Part shown: positions 1-8,013 of the stretch, in pieces
How the letters are laid out: the number at the start of each line of letters is the position of its first letter
Position numbering within the stretch: the first letter of the stretch is position 1
Virus record (IMG/VR): IMGVR_UViG_3300037116_000145
Span: 1 to 25,514 of that record
Origin: a virus
Strand: one strand, 5' to 3'
Length of the DNA stretch: 25,514 bases
The notes under the pieces: generated by a model
Database searches by the model: none
What the model was told of the DNA's origin: nothing
Seen by the model: the letters and a program-made list of their open reading frames with translations, nothing else
Program-made: the position numbers and the translations under genes

Positions 1-403
1 ACAACAACCCTCTCACCTTGCCGGTTTTATGACAGTGATCAACGCCAAGTACACCGTGTTTTTCACCAGCAGCGGGCGCATGGCACGAAGCGCACTCGTA
101 GTTTTGCGCCGTAGCCATGGCGTCATATTGGGCCTGAGTAATCCCATATAACCGTACCAAGTGCTGTTCCCGATGTTTCTCAGGGTGGGTTACACGATCG
201 GCAGCGGCCCATCGTTTCCACTTAGCACGCAGCCGATCTCTATTTTTGCTTCGATACACCTTTTCATAGCTAAGCCGTTGCTCTCGGTTTTTCGTTCTCC
301 ATACCTTCTCTGTCGCCCGGTCTCGCTCCCGCAACCTGTCGTGGTTTTTAGCGCGATAAGCGCGCATGTACGCAGCACGTTTCGCCGGGTCTTTATGTGA
401 CAT
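1..403 (-). CDS. Endonuclease VII-type HNH nuclease, partial (C-terminus beyond window)
   Basis: The frame reads leftward from an ATG at 403 and is still open at base 1, so only the first 134 residues are visible. The N-terminal two thirds is very basic, with repeated short Arg/Lys/Tyr-rich units (for example YRAKNHDR and YRSKNRDR). The last part holds CASCHAP followed by GVDHCHKTGKVRGLL, the zinc-binding and His-Cys core of phage T4 recombination endonuclease VII (Pfam Endonuclease_7). That family cleaves branched DNA and helps clear junctions before packaging; many phage members are free-standing nucleases of unknown target. GGAG lies upstream at good spacing. The gene follows the capsid gene but is separated from it by a terminator at 413-446, so it may be expressed separately. 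Family assignment is firm; the biological role is not. Confidence 0.85.
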   Translation of the reverse strand, partial: MSHKDPAKRAAYMRAYRAKNHDRLRERDRATEKVWRTKNREQRLSYEKVYRSKNRDRLRAKWKRWAAADRVTHPEKHREQHLVRLYGITQAQYDAMATAQNYECASCHAPAAGEKHGVLGVDHCHKTGKVRGLL

Positions 404-412
404 GACACTCTC

Positions 413-446
413 CAAAATAGAACCGCCGGGGTTTTACGCCCGGCGG
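413..446 (-). terminator. Intrinsic terminator after the capsid gene
   Basis: Read leftward, a perfect 8-bp GC stem (CCGCCGGG / CCCGGCGG at 439-446 and 423-430) closes an 8-nt loop and is followed by TTCTATTTT. It lies 25 bases past the capsid stop codon and just before the ribosome site of the nuclease gene, so it probably ends the capsid transcript. Confidence 0.75.
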
Positions 447-471
447 TGAAGTGTGTCAAGTGGTAGATTAG

Positions 472-1482
472 TTAGGCGGCGGGCGTGACCTGGGCCTGAA
501 CTAATGCTTTTCCATCAACGACTTGGTAACCATAAACCTGGAGACCTCTCAAAATTTGCCCAAACGTTAATTCGGAGCGCAATGTTTCGACTTTACTGAT
601 CTGACTGGCGAACGTCAGGCCGTGCGCGTGTCCGGCGAAAATTGGCCACTCACCCGCGTTGAACTGCGCGCTGTCCGAGCTATTGTTCGGCAGCAAGTTG
701 CTGATGTAGATCGTGAACCGATCCACCATGCCCAGGCGGCCGTTGCGCAGCATCGAGACACTGTCGCCAGACAGGTATGCCTGACGGAGTTCCGACTGCT
801 TGATCTGGCGGCCTGCCCAAGCCGGCATAACCACCCAGCGCCCGACTTCCGGGATATTCTGTTCGTCTAGGGTCTGGCCCATACGCATGAGCACGTCGAG
901 TAGCTCGACCTGCCCGGCGCCCGGGTTGCGACCGACGACGGCCAGCGGCGTGCCCTGTACGCCCAGGTTCAGCGAGCCGGTGATGACACCCGCGGCCGAA
1001 CCCTGGTTCTGAGCAGCCATAGCGCCGACAAGGCCCGTAAGAACGTCCTGGTCGACAACGATTTTCAGTTGCTGCGCCGCATCGTCCGACCACATGGAGA
1101 GAATGTTCAGATCGCTCTGAATTTCCATGACGTCGTCGAGGATCAGCGAGAAGTACTTGCCGTTTCCGATATACAACTCGACCGTGCCGCCAGTCGGGCG
1201 ATCGAGCCCGAGCAAGCCGTCCGCATCGTAGTTGTGGATCGTGATGGTGGGCTTCGTTCGGATTTTGACCCGATCGCCCTTGTTCTTGATTTCGCCCTCG
1301 TAGTCCGTGTTGCTGATCGCAGCAAGGACCGTGCTGGCGTAGAACTTCTCCACAAGCTTGCCAGACCAGATTTCCGGGATAAACCCGGTCGCCTGGAGGC
1401 TATTGCCCGAGGAACCTACCGGGTAGATCGCCGGCGTAGAGCCAGCGGTTGCGCCCGGAAATGCGCCTGTCGGAATGCCCAT
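472..1482 (-). CDS. Major capsid protein (HK97-fold type)
   Basis: This 336-residue protein would form the shell of the phage head. The N-terminal part has the pattern of P22-type or N4-gp56-like coat proteins: FIPEIWSGKLVEKFYAST, then a strand-rich stretch GDRVKIRTKPTITI, and a later segment around residues 210-225 (PEVGRWVVMPAWAG) typical of HK97-fold capsids. The C-terminus (LRGLQVYGYQVVDGKALVQ) is also like these coat proteins. It lies directly downstream of a scaffold-like gene, the normal order in phages. GAGGGTG precedes the ATG. No protease gene is visible in the window, and no N-terminal delta domain is obvious. The exact capsid subfamily could not be fixed by eye. Confidence 0.85.
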   Translation of the reverse strand: MGIPTGAFPGATAGSTPAIYPVGSSGNSLQATGFIPEIWSGKLVEKFYASTVLAAISNTDYEGEIKNKGDRVKIRTKPTITIHNYDADGLLGLDRPTGGTVELYIGNGKYFSLILDDVMEIQSDLNILSMWSDDAAQQLKIVVDQDVLTGLVGAMAAQNQGSAAGVITGSLNLGVQGTPLAVVGRNPGAGQVELLDVLMRMGQTLDEQNIPEVGRWVVMPAWAGRQIKQSELRQAYLSGDSVSMLRNGRLGMVDRFTIYISNLLPNNSSDSAQFNAGEWPIFAGHAHGLTFASQISKVETLRSELTFGQILRGLQVYGYQVVDGKALVQAQVTPAA

Positions 1483-1524
1483 AGCACCCTCACCTGTTGT
1501 GGGGCGCGATCTTAGGCGCCCCGG

Positions 1525-2640
1525 TTACCGGATACGGCCCTCTCGTTGAGCCGCGAAAATCTTTGCCTCGTCTGCGTCTTTGACCTCGGGGCGGCCATTG
1601 TAGAAGCCCCTTCGGACGTCCGCATAGAACGCGGCTACTTGTTTGTGGGTGTAGATTGGCTTATCGACGGGCACTTGCGTATCGCCAGTTGCCGGCCTTG
1701 CCCTGCCAGGAGCCGCAAGACTTTCCAAAGTGACCGCTGCTTGTCGAGGCGCCGGGGTCCCCCCTTGCGGCTCGGGCTGCGGGTTTGGCGCGTTCGCGTT
1801 ACCCGTGGCTGCTTCCTCTGAGAGAAAGCCCTTGAAGAACTGAGCGACCCGAGGGGCATTCGCCGCTTGGAACGCTTGGTTCAGTAGGTTCTGACGTACA
1901 GCCCCCGAGTAAATATCTCGTGAACGAAGCCACTGCACGAAGCGCGGGGACACGTTAATTTCTCTCCATGTTGGCACAGAGGTGTCCAAGGCGGTGTAAA
2001 GCGCTTGTCGAGCAAGCCGCGTTTCCCTTTGACGAAGCTCAGCATTTTCGTTGTTGAGCCGCTCCAGTTCAGGGCTCACAGCCTCCATCGCCGCACGCTT
2101 GGTAAGATCAATTAAATCGGTGCCATAGTTCTTGACATCGTCGTCAGTGACGAGTTTGGTTGCCGGCTGGGGCTGGTTCTTAGGCGCCGGCACGCGCTGT
2201 TGCGCGTCCGGAATGAGGGTTTGGGTCCGGATCAGTTCGTTGCCCAATTCCGACATTTGCTCCTGGAGGGAGCCGATCGTTTGCTGGGACTGATCGTACC
2301 GGCCCTTCATCGAATTATAGCGGTGCTCCCACTGCTCGGGCGACACGGGCTCGTTAACTACAGGAGCGGGCGGCGCGGCGGGGGCGGCCGGCGCGGCAAC
2401 AGGTTGAGCCTGCGCGGCAGGGTCACCTTGAACTTTGGGGTCTCCCTGGACCGCGGGATCACCTTGGACAGCCGGGTCACCCTGGACGGCGGGGTCCTTG
2501 GGCGCGTCCTTGGGCGCGTCCTTATAGAAGCTTTCGGCCAGGGCCGCGGCGCGCCTCACGCTGTCGGGGATTTTGACACTGTCGTCGACGGGGGCAACCA
2601 TACGGTTGGGGGCGTCTCTGGTCACGTCTACGTTACTCAT
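1525..2640 (-). CDS. Putative capsid scaffolding protein
   Basis: A 371-residue, highly charged, low-complexity protein directly upstream of the capsid gene. Residues 41-78 hold tandem units (DAPK twice, then DPAVQG-type units about five times), followed by an Ala/Pro-rich linker. Residues about 105-150 and 190-215 are predicted coiled coil (YNSMKGRYDQSQQTIGSLQEQ; ELERLNNENAELRQRETRL). The C-terminus is basic (KIFAAQREGRIR), as expected for a scaffold tail that contacts the coat protein. Position, coiled coils and basic tail support a scaffold that guides procapsid assembly and is then lost; no sequence motif proves it. The start overlaps the preceding gene by 4 bases (ATGA), indicating coupled translation. 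Confidence 0.65.
   Translation of the reverse strand: MSNVDVTRDAPNRMVAPVDDSVKIPDSVRRAAALAESFYKDAPKDAPKDPAVQGDPAVQGDPAVQGDPKVQGDPAAQAQPVAAPAAPAAPPAPVVNEPVSPEQWEHRYNSMKGRYDQSQQTIGSLQEQMSELGNELIRTQTLIPDAQQRVPAPKNQPQPATKLVTDDDVKNYGTDLIDLTKRAAMEAVSPELERLNNENAELRQRETRLARQALYTALDTSVPTWREINVSPRFVQWLRSRDIYSGAVRQNLLNQAFQAANAPRVAQFFKGFLSEEAATGNANAPNPQPEPQGGTPAPRQAAVTLESLAAPGRARPATGDTQVPVDKPIYTHKQVAAFYADVRRGFYNGRPEVKDADEAKIFAAQREGRIR
2407..2520 (-). repeat. In-frame tandem repeat in the scaffold gene
   Basis: Imperfect 18-bp units coding for DP(A/K)VQG are repeated about five times, preceded by 12-bp units coding for DAPK. Unit count probably varies between relatives by slippage. Confidence 0.8.
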
Positions 2641-2906
2641 GGCACTTCCTCTCTTTGCGCACGCGGCACAGGCGGCGTGGGCTTCTCAGGTCGGGGTAAA
2701 TTACATTCCTTAAGAACTTGTTCTAGCGCGATGATCGCCTGGGCGCGCCCCTGCGCCACAAGCACTTCACCTACCGGGGCCATTGTTACCGCCGCGGTAA
2801 GTTCGTCTTTGTAGATAGCCAGTTCTCTGAGGAACTCTTCAAAGGCTTGGGGGGAGGCATTTCGCAGCCGAAGTGCACGCTCGCCCAGCGGGGACAGGGC
2901 AGCCAT
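2637..2906 (-). CDS. Small helical protein of unknown function in the capsid operon
   Basis: An 89-residue protein, mostly predicted alpha-helical, with a Pro-rich C-terminal tail (PRPEKPTPPVPR). I do not recognise a family. Its stop overlaps the scaffold start by 4 bases, and its ATG follows directly after the stop of the preceding small gene, so it is part of the same coupled head operon. A role in head assembly or as a minor head component is inferred from position only. Confidence 0.7.
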   Translation of the reverse strand: MAALSPLGERALRLRNASPQAFEEFLRELAIYKDELTAAVTMAPVGEVLVAQGRAQAIIALEQVLKECNLPRPEKPTPPVPRAQREEVP

Positions 2907-3155
2907 TTAGCCTCCGATGCCGGGCCAGTTCCCTGTGCCAAGACCGCTGCCACCAGGAGGAACTGGGGACGGCGGCGCCGGCTGGGGGGAAGCCATTGGC
3001 GTTGCTTTGGAATAGTCGTTGATGGAAGTCGCGGCCGGGTTCTGCGTCATCTGCGTAATCGCTTGGCGATTAGGCATGGGGGCTTGCTGCGAGCCTTTGC
3101 CTGCGTTCTTAACCTTCTGCGTACCCGGCCCGCCGGCCATCTGTTTCTTGAACAT
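2907..3155 (-). CDS. Small Gly/Pro-rich unknown protein
   Basis: An 82-residue protein starting MFKKQMAGGPGTQK. The ATG at 3155 is preferred over an upstream in-frame start because AAGGG lies just before it and the upstream extension would overlap the neighbouring gene. The C-terminal half is Pro/Gly-rich and probably unstructured. It belongs to a run of four small genes before the scaffold gene. No family recognised. Confidence 0.6.
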   Translation of the reverse strand: MFKKQMAGGPGTQKVKNAGKGSQQAPMPNRQAITQMTQNPAATSINDYSKATPMASPQPAPPSPVPPGGSGLGTGNWPGIGG

Positions 3156-3165
3156 GATTAGCCCT

Positions 3166-3387
3166 TTATGACATATCAGTTTGGCCAGTGTTCCCAAAGT
3201 TAGAACCGCCGAGGTTCGGCGCTGGCACAGTATCTGCCTTCCCATACTGGCGCGTAGAGGCCGCCATGGGCTTGATGCTTGGCGCCCGGATGCCGGGTGG
3301 CCGGGACCCTAGCACAAACGAAGTACGTGGGATGGACGGCCCCGGAATAGCGGCACCCCCTTTGCCACCTGACTTAAAGCCTGCCAT
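3166..3387 (-). CDS. Small Gly/Pro/Ser-rich unknown protein
   Basis: A 73-residue protein starting MAGFKSGGKGGAAIPGP, low in complexity and probably disordered. A G-rich ribosome site (AAGGGGG) precedes the ATG. It ends 10 bases before the next small gene. No family recognised; membership of the head operon is inferred from spacing. Confidence 0.6.
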   Translation of the reverse strand: MAGFKSGGKGGAAIPGPSIPRTSFVLGSRPPGIRAPSIKPMAASTRQYGKADTVPAPNLGGSNFGNTGQTDMS

Positions 3388-3396
3388 GTGACCCCC

Positions 3397-3666
3397 TTAG
3401 CGGGCGCTGGTAATGCCGTCGCGAGCCGGCAGGGAACCCGAGAAGCCGAACATTTTGCCCTTGCCACCCGCGGCGAACTTCTCGCCAGGACCGCGATCGT
3501 CGGGCTTGCCCGTCGACGGGGACTTATCCCCAGAAGTACGGGAACCAGCTTCCTGCTCGCCGAACATTTTCGTGTCCCCGCCTTTGGCAAAGGTCACGTC
3601 ATGGGACTTTTCGGTGGCCTCGGCGCCAGCATCGCCACCCTTAAAAGACTTGGATTTGTCGGCCAT
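3397..3666 (-). CDS. Small KMFG-motif phage protein
   Basis: An 89-residue hydrophilic protein. The ATG at 3666 has a strong AGGAG site and is preferred to an in-frame start 45 bases upstream. It carries two copies of a short Gly-rich motif, FAKGGDTKMFG near residue 25 and FAAGGKGKMFG near residue 65, separated by a charged linker. I recall similar short Gly-rich KMFG proteins in head modules of uncultured phages, but their function is unknown. It is the first gene after the sugar cassette and may begin the head-gene part of the transcript. Confidence 0.65.
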   Translation of the reverse strand: MADKSKSFKGGDAGAEATEKSHDVTFAKGGDTKMFGEQEAGSRTSGDKSPSTGKPDDRGPGEKFAAGGKGKMFGFSGSLPARDGITSAR

Positions 3667-3740
3667 TGTAAACTCCTGGATGCGGCGAATAGGTCGCCCT
3701 AATCTCCGCATAATCTAAACAGCCAAGAGTAACCGAATGC

Positions 3741-4958
3741 TTAATCGAAAACGTACAGCGTCGGGATCGCGGTGACGAATTTTCCCATGTACTTCATATC
3801 GCGCAGCTTCTTCGCGATAGGGGCTCTCAAGTTCCACGGGAAAATAAGGATTGCCCCCGGGTTGACGTCGATCAGTGCGTGCACTGGCAAAATCGGTATC
3901 TGCACGCCGGGGATGAACTTGTTGATTTTCGCCGGGCTGTCCTCCACCGTGAATGGCAGTAGCTCCGGGCCGACCCCGCAGTAATTCAGCAACGTGGTCG
4001 CCTTGGCCGGGGCACCGAACCCAAACACCAATCCATCGTTCTCGATCAAGAACTCAAGGAGGGCCAGCTTAATCTGGACCGCCTCTTTCGCGAAGCCGGT
4101 ATATGTCTCCAGCTTTTTAATACCTGCGGCTTCCTCAACAGCCAACGTAGCAACAAGCCGCATGGTGGGCGCATGGTGATATTCCGCGTGACCAACAAAC
4201 AAACGCAGAGAACCGCCGTGTGTTGGTAGATGCTCAACGTCGTACATCATCAGACCGTGGGCCTCAAAAATAGGCAAGAGAGCCGCCAGCGACAAGTACG
4301 AAAAATGCTCGTGGTAGATGGTGTCGATCTGGGAGTATTTGATCAGGTTGGTGAGGTGCGGGAACTCGAATGTGATTGTGCCGCGGGTCGCCAGAAGCAC
4401 CTTGAAGCCCTCAACGAAGTCGTGGATATCCGGAACGTGTGCCAGCACATTGCAAGCGTGGATCAGGTCCGCGCGGCCGGCGCCGTACTTGACGATCCGG
4501 TGCGCGGTATCGGCGCCAAAAAACTTGACCAAAGTTGGTACGCCCTTCGCTAAGGCTTCCACCGCAACATTGGCCGCAGGCTCGATCCCCTGAACCTTTG
4601 TACGGCCAACGAAATGTTGCAGGAGATAGCCGTCGTTGCTTGCCACCTCGACCACAAGCGAATTGCGATCCAGCTTGAACCGATCAATCATTTCGTCGGC
4701 GTAGGTCCTCGCGTGCTCCACCCAGGTCGGGCTCACCGAAGAGAAGTAGGCGTACTCAGTAAAGATCGTCCCCGGCGACACGAACTCTGGTAACTGCACC
4801 AGCCAACATTGATCGCACACGTACACTTTCAACGGGAAGGTGGTCTCCCCTTGCGATAGCTCGGCTTCTGTCTTGAACGAGTTGCTGAGGGGAGATCGGC
4901 CGAGATCGGCGAAGACGTGGGTAAGCGGGGCGTAGCAGCCGCGGCATGTGTGGGTCAT
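3741..4958 (-). CDS. NDP-sugar C-methyltransferase (TylC3/NovU type)
   Basis: A 405-residue SAM-dependent enzyme of the family that adds a methyl group to carbon 3 or 5 of an NDP-keto-deoxysugar. An N-terminal zinc site uses Cys5, Cys8, Cys48 and Cys51. The SAM-binding motif I is VVEVASNDGYLLQHF (about 102-116), followed by IEPAAN. YHEHFSYL (about 215-222) matches the catalytic Tyr/His region of TylC3-type enzymes, and the C-terminal C-methyltransferase domain includes FGFGAPAKATTLLNY. Length matches the family (about 400). The ATG at 4958 is chosen because it overlaps the preceding stop as ATGA and starts right before the first Cys pair. A 4,6-dehydratase that could make its keto-sugar substrate is encoded at 6985-8013. 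Assignment to the family is firm; the sugar is unknown. Confidence 0.88.
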   Translation of the reverse strand: MTHTCRGCYAPLTHVFADLGRSPLSNSFKTEAELSQGETTFPLKVYVCDQCWLVQLPEFVSPGTIFTEYAYFSSVSPTWVEHARTYADEMIDRFKLDRNSLVVEVASNDGYLLQHFVGRTKVQGIEPAANVAVEALAKGVPTLVKFFGADTAHRIVKYGAGRADLIHACNVLAHVPDIHDFVEGFKVLLATRGTITFEFPHLTNLIKYSQIDTIYHEHFSYLSLAALLPIFEAHGLMMYDVEHLPTHGGSLRLFVGHAEYHHAPTMRLVATLAVEEAAGIKKLETYTGFAKEAVQIKLALLEFLIENDGLVFGFGAPAKATTLLNYCGVGPELLPFTVEDSPAKINKFIPGVQIPILPVHALIDVNPGAILIFPWNLRAPIAKKLRDMKYMGKFVTAIPTLYVFD

Positions 4959-5656
4959 TGGGCATCCCAACATATGAGTAGGGGAAACTCCTGCACGCGA
5001 AGTCCGGCGCTGTCAAGCCACAGCGACCAGATACGCTCCGACAAGAACGCCATGGCCCGCTGGGGGTACTCTGGCGTCACGGCGTCCTTCGACAACACGA
5101 TTGGCTCAAGTTCTTTGCGCACCTTATCCCAGAACCGCATCCAACGAAGAAACACATAGTCACGGCAGACGAAGTGCATGGGACGGATATACGGCGTGTC
5201 GAAGTTGAAATCGCCGTGGTTCTCCATAACGCTTTGAAGCGCATTCCAATCTTCTTCTGACCGCGATATGCAATAGTCCGTTGCCATACCGTGGTTATAC
5301 GAGCAGTTGAACGGCGCCACGGTGAGGACGTCGGCGGTGGAGAGCAGCTTGGTGAAGAAGGGACTACGTTGCTCGGCAAGCCAGCACTGATACGCTTGAA
5401 AGTCTACAAGTGAAACCTGATGCCACCCGGGCGGTCGGGCCTCGTGAAAGTCGATATGCTTGCGGTAGCCGTGGAAACCGATGATAGGCGGCACAGGCAG
5501 CTTAAAAGCCGTGTACGGCGCGCCCATGTCGCAGTAGCTTTTTGGTAGCGGATCAATGTCATCGCGTCCGATGACAAACTCTTGCGTTAAGCCGCCGTAC
5601 ACGCCGGTTGGCTTGTGATCCTTGACGTGGTTAATGCTCCACAAATCCATCTGCAT
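4955..5656 (-). CDS. DUF4422-type glycosyltransferase-like protein
   Basis: A 233-residue protein. The start at 5656 (MQMDLW) follows AAGGA and lies one base after the previous stop; the longer frame upstream only overlaps the neighbour. The segment PPIIGFHGYRKHIDF matches the HYRRYF-type core of DUF4422 proteins, and the C-terminal RAMAFLSERIWSLWL followed by VQEFPLL matches the conserved end of that family (FLAERL...VKELPV). DUF4422 proteins occur in capsule and exopolysaccharide clusters and are thought to be glycosyltransferases. The stop overlaps the methyltransferase start by 4 bases. Acceptor and donor are unknown. Confidence 0.7.
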   Translation of the reverse strand: MQMDLWSINHVKDHKPTGVYGGLTQEFVIGRDDIDPLPKSYCDMGAPYTAFKLPVPPIIGFHGYRKHIDFHEARPPGWHQVSLVDFQAYQCWLAEQRSPFFTKLLSTADVLTVAPFNCSYNHGMATDYCISRSEEDWNALQSVMENHGDFNFDTPYIRPMHFVCRDYVFLRWMRFWDKVRKELEPIVLSKDAVTPEYPQRAMAFLSERIWSLWLDSAGLRVQEFPLLICWDAQ

Positions 5657-5657
5657 T

Positions 5658-6332
5658 TCACAGGTCCTTAAAGTCGCGAGCGCCGCGGTCGTGAACGAGG
5701 ACATTTTCCAGGTTGCCGCGGTACGTCGTGTGGCCCCACTCGTGGGGCGAAAGAACACGATCCTTCTCAACGACAAGAACAGCTTTTCCAGAGGCCAAAA
5801 CTTGGCTCGTGAGGTTGGTGGGGCCGTGCTCGAAATCGAGGTAGCCCAGCTTGGACGTCTTGAAATCGAACTGCCCCACCACGCTCTGGTAAAACTCGCG
5901 ATCAATAAGGATAGCCGTATCCCGAATGTGCAGCGTGGCCTCTTTAGAACCAGTGCAGCCGACCAACCCTATATTCGGCGAATTGGTGAAGGCCGCGTAC
6001 AACTTCGCGAGCCAATCATCGTGCATGATCTCAGTGGTCGAGACGAGCGTGCAAAGCAGCGGCTCTTTAACATGGTTGCAGGCTTCCTGAAAGCAGCCGC
6101 CACCGTAGGAATTGAACTCTATGTAGTCCAAAATCTCAACAGGGTTCAGCCTGGAAAACAATTTTCTGGCCAACACCAAATTATCTTCGTTCTCGAACTC
6201 TTTGAAAATGATATAAAGTTGGTGATCAATCCCAGCGGGATGCTCCTTGTATGACAAGGCAAAACGAACGAAGCGGGTGCACCAGTTCGGGTCCGCGCCG
6301 CGGGCGATGTAGACAACACCGATATCGCTCAT
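5658..6332 (-). CDS. Putative GT-A glycosyltransferase
   Basis: A 224-residue protein with an alternating strand/helix pattern like a GT2-type GT-A fold: IGVVYIARG at the N-terminus, then HQLYIIFKEF, then a central LLCTLVSTTEIMHDDWL that stands where GT2 enzymes carry their acidic metal motif, and an LVGCTGS segment afterwards. No classical DXD is present, so metal use is uncertain. GGAG precedes the ATG, which overlaps the upstream stop by 4 bases. The context of sugar enzymes on both sides supports glycan assembly. It could also be a related non-catalytic protein. Confidence 0.6.
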   Translation of the reverse strand: MSDIGVVYIARGADPNWCTRFVRFALSYKEHPAGIDHQLYIIFKEFENEDNLVLARKLFSRLNPVEILDYIEFNSYGGGCFQEACNHVKEPLLCTLVSTTEIMHDDWLAKLYAAFTNSPNIGLVGCTGSKEATLHIRDTAILIDREFYQSVVGQFDFKTSKLGYLDFEHGPTNLTSQVLASGKAVLVVEKDRVLSPHEWGHTTYRGNLENVLVHDRGARDFKDL

Positions 6333-6988
6333 AGCGCTGTCTCCGCTGTATCGTAGGCGCCGCCCATTATAACACGCAGGTGCAACTCTCGCATGGTCTG
6401 TGGATCATAGTCGCCTGTGTTCTCAGACAGGTGCACTGTGACAGCACTTGCAGTATACGGCTGCTCGATCGATCGATATCGTTCATCGTGCACCGCAGCT
6501 AGACCTACCTCGCGACACGCAGAACCAACCCACCGGTCTTCAAAATCCGGATAGGCGTCGTACGCGCGTACGGCTGCCATCCCCTTACGTGAAAGCCAGT
6601 AGGCTGATCCGCCGCCAATGTGGTGTTCATCGTAGGTGTGAAAACCCCAGTAGTCGTCACCGGCCTTCTCGTGCGCAGCTAGATTACGCAGCAAGCGCGG
6701 CACGATGATGTAGCAGTCCGTAGGCGCATAGCAAACATGGGTGTAGCCCTTCTTAAAGGCCCAGTCGATCGCCTCTTTGGTTTTGAAGGAAGTGTTGATC
6801 AGTCCGCTGTCCGCGTCGATACGCAACTCGTCCGGCAGGATAGCCTCGAACTTTCGCGTGCGATCGAACACAAAGCGGTGCTCCAGGAAATGCCCCCATG
6901 TATAAATATATGTTCCGCGGCATGTATCGTTAGCACCGTTGTCGTGATCTGGCTGCCACGTGGATACCAGGAGGATCGGCTTGATCAT
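6329..6988 (-). CDS. Putative glycosyltransferase, GT31/fringe-like pattern
   Basis: A 219-residue protein. The ATG at 6988 overlaps the dehydratase stop (ATGA) and is preferred over a start 15 bases upstream. Features resembling beta-1,3-glycosyltransferases are KTKEAIDWAFKKGYTHVCYAPTDCYI, where PTDCY takes the place of the DXD region, and GGGSAYWLSRKGMAAV, which resembles the GGAGYVLS acceptor-side motif of GT31 enzymes. Followed by FEDRWVGSACREVGL, again like the ED.. .G motif of that family. Fold-level assignment only; substrate unknown. Confidence 0.6.
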   Translation of the reverse strand: MIKPILLVSTWQPDHDNGANDTCRGTYIYTWGHFLEHRFVFDRTRKFEAILPDELRIDADSGLINTSFKTKEAIDWAFKKGYTHVCYAPTDCYIIVPRLLRNLAAHEKAGDDYWGFHTYDEHHIGGGSAYWLSRKGMAAVRAYDAYPDFEDRWVGSACREVGLAAVHDERYRSIEQPYTASAVTVHLSENTGDYDPQTMRELHLRVIMGGAYDTAETAL

Positions 6989-8013
6989 TTGGGGTCCAAC
7001 CACTCCGGGTTACGCTCGTACCACGCAACGGTTTCTTTGAGCGAGTACTCAAACGAGTGCGGCGACGTCCAACCAAGCTGGGCCAGCTTTGAACCGTCAA
7101 GCCCGTAGTGCGCGTCGTGTCCGGGCCGGTTATTCCTACAGTCGACCCGCTCGTATAGAAGTGGCTTGCCGATCGCCTCGGCGATCATCTTGGCCATTTC
7201 CAGGTTGTCAACTTGCTTGTCACCCACTACGTTGAACCGGTCAGGCCTGTCCACCTCCCCAGGCACGTGCCGAAGAGGCTTTAGCATCTCAAAAATATAG
7301 ACCATAGCATCAGCGGCGTTGCGCGAGTGGATGTAGTACCGTGAGCCAAACCCCTTCTCGGGACCGAAGTGGTGTATCTTTACTGTCTCGCCGGCGCGCA
7401 CCATCCGCTGCACCATCGCCGGGAATTTAGCTGAACTTTGGAGTTCGCCGAAGTTGTTCATTATGTTGATCAGCGTAAGCGGCACGCCGTAGCTGCGCCA
7501 GTACGCAATGCCAACAGCCTCCTGGCACGCTTTCGACGCCGAGTACGGATTGCTCGGAACGATCGGGTCCCACTCCTTGTGGGCCGTCTTTCCATCGGTG
7601 GGGCCGTAAACCTCGTCAGTGGAAATTTGCATGAAATTTTCCAGCGTGTACGGGTATTTTCTAGCGTACTCCAGCATGTTGACCATGATCGCCGTGTTCC
7701 CAGTTATTGTCTCTCCGGGGTCCAATAGCGACACGTCGACGTCCGACACCGCTGCCAAATTGATAATATAATTAACCACGCCCATTTGGCGTTGGAGCAT
7801 TTCCGAAATCGGCGCGCGCAGATCATGCGTGAAGATTTTGAACCGGGTAAGCGTCTCCGGATGCTTCTTCGTGACGCGGTACACGCGGTCGGTGAGGCCC
7901 TTGTGCCGGAAGCTGTCCAGGCCGATAATCTCCCAGTCCGTATTGACCAAAAGGTGCCGTAGCACGTGGCAGCCGATCGAGCCGCCGATACCCGTGATAA
8001 GAACGCGTTTCAT
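6985..8013 (-). CDS. NDP-glucose 4,6-dehydratase (RmlB-like, SDR family)
   Basis: A 342-residue extended short-chain dehydrogenase. It has the NAD-binding GxxGxxG at residues 8-14 (GIGGSIG), the catalytic STDEVYG at 131-137 with the Asp-Glu pair typical of 4,6-dehydratases, and the YxxxK pair Tyr157/Lys161. NNFGE around residue 190 corresponds to the substrate-loop NNYGP of RmlB. These enzymes turn an NDP-hexose (usually dTDP-glucose) into the 4-keto-6-deoxy sugar, the branch point to rhamnose, anthrose and C-methylated sugars. The ATG at 8013 has GGGAG upstream and overlaps the preceding stop. No RmlA, RmlC or RmlD partner lies in the window, so the nucleotide sugar must come from the host or from genes elsewhere in the phage. 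Confidence 0.9.
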   Translation of the reverse strand: MKRVLITGIGGSIGCHVLRHLLVNTDWEIIGLDSFRHKGLTDRVYRVTKKHPETLTRFKIFTHDLRAPISEMLQRQMGVVNYIINLAAVSDVDVSLLDPGETITGNTAIMVNMLEYARKYPYTLENFMQISTDEVYGPTDGKTAHKEWDPIVPSNPYSASKACQEAVGIAYWRSYGVPLTLINIMNNFGELQSSAKFPAMVQRMVRAGETVKIHHFGPEKGFGSRYYIHSRNAADAMVYIFEMLKPLRHVPGEVDRPDRFNVVGDKQVDNLEMAKMIAEAIGKPLLYERVDCRNNRPGHDAHYGLDGSKLAQLGWTSPHSFEYSLKETVAWYERNPEWLDPK

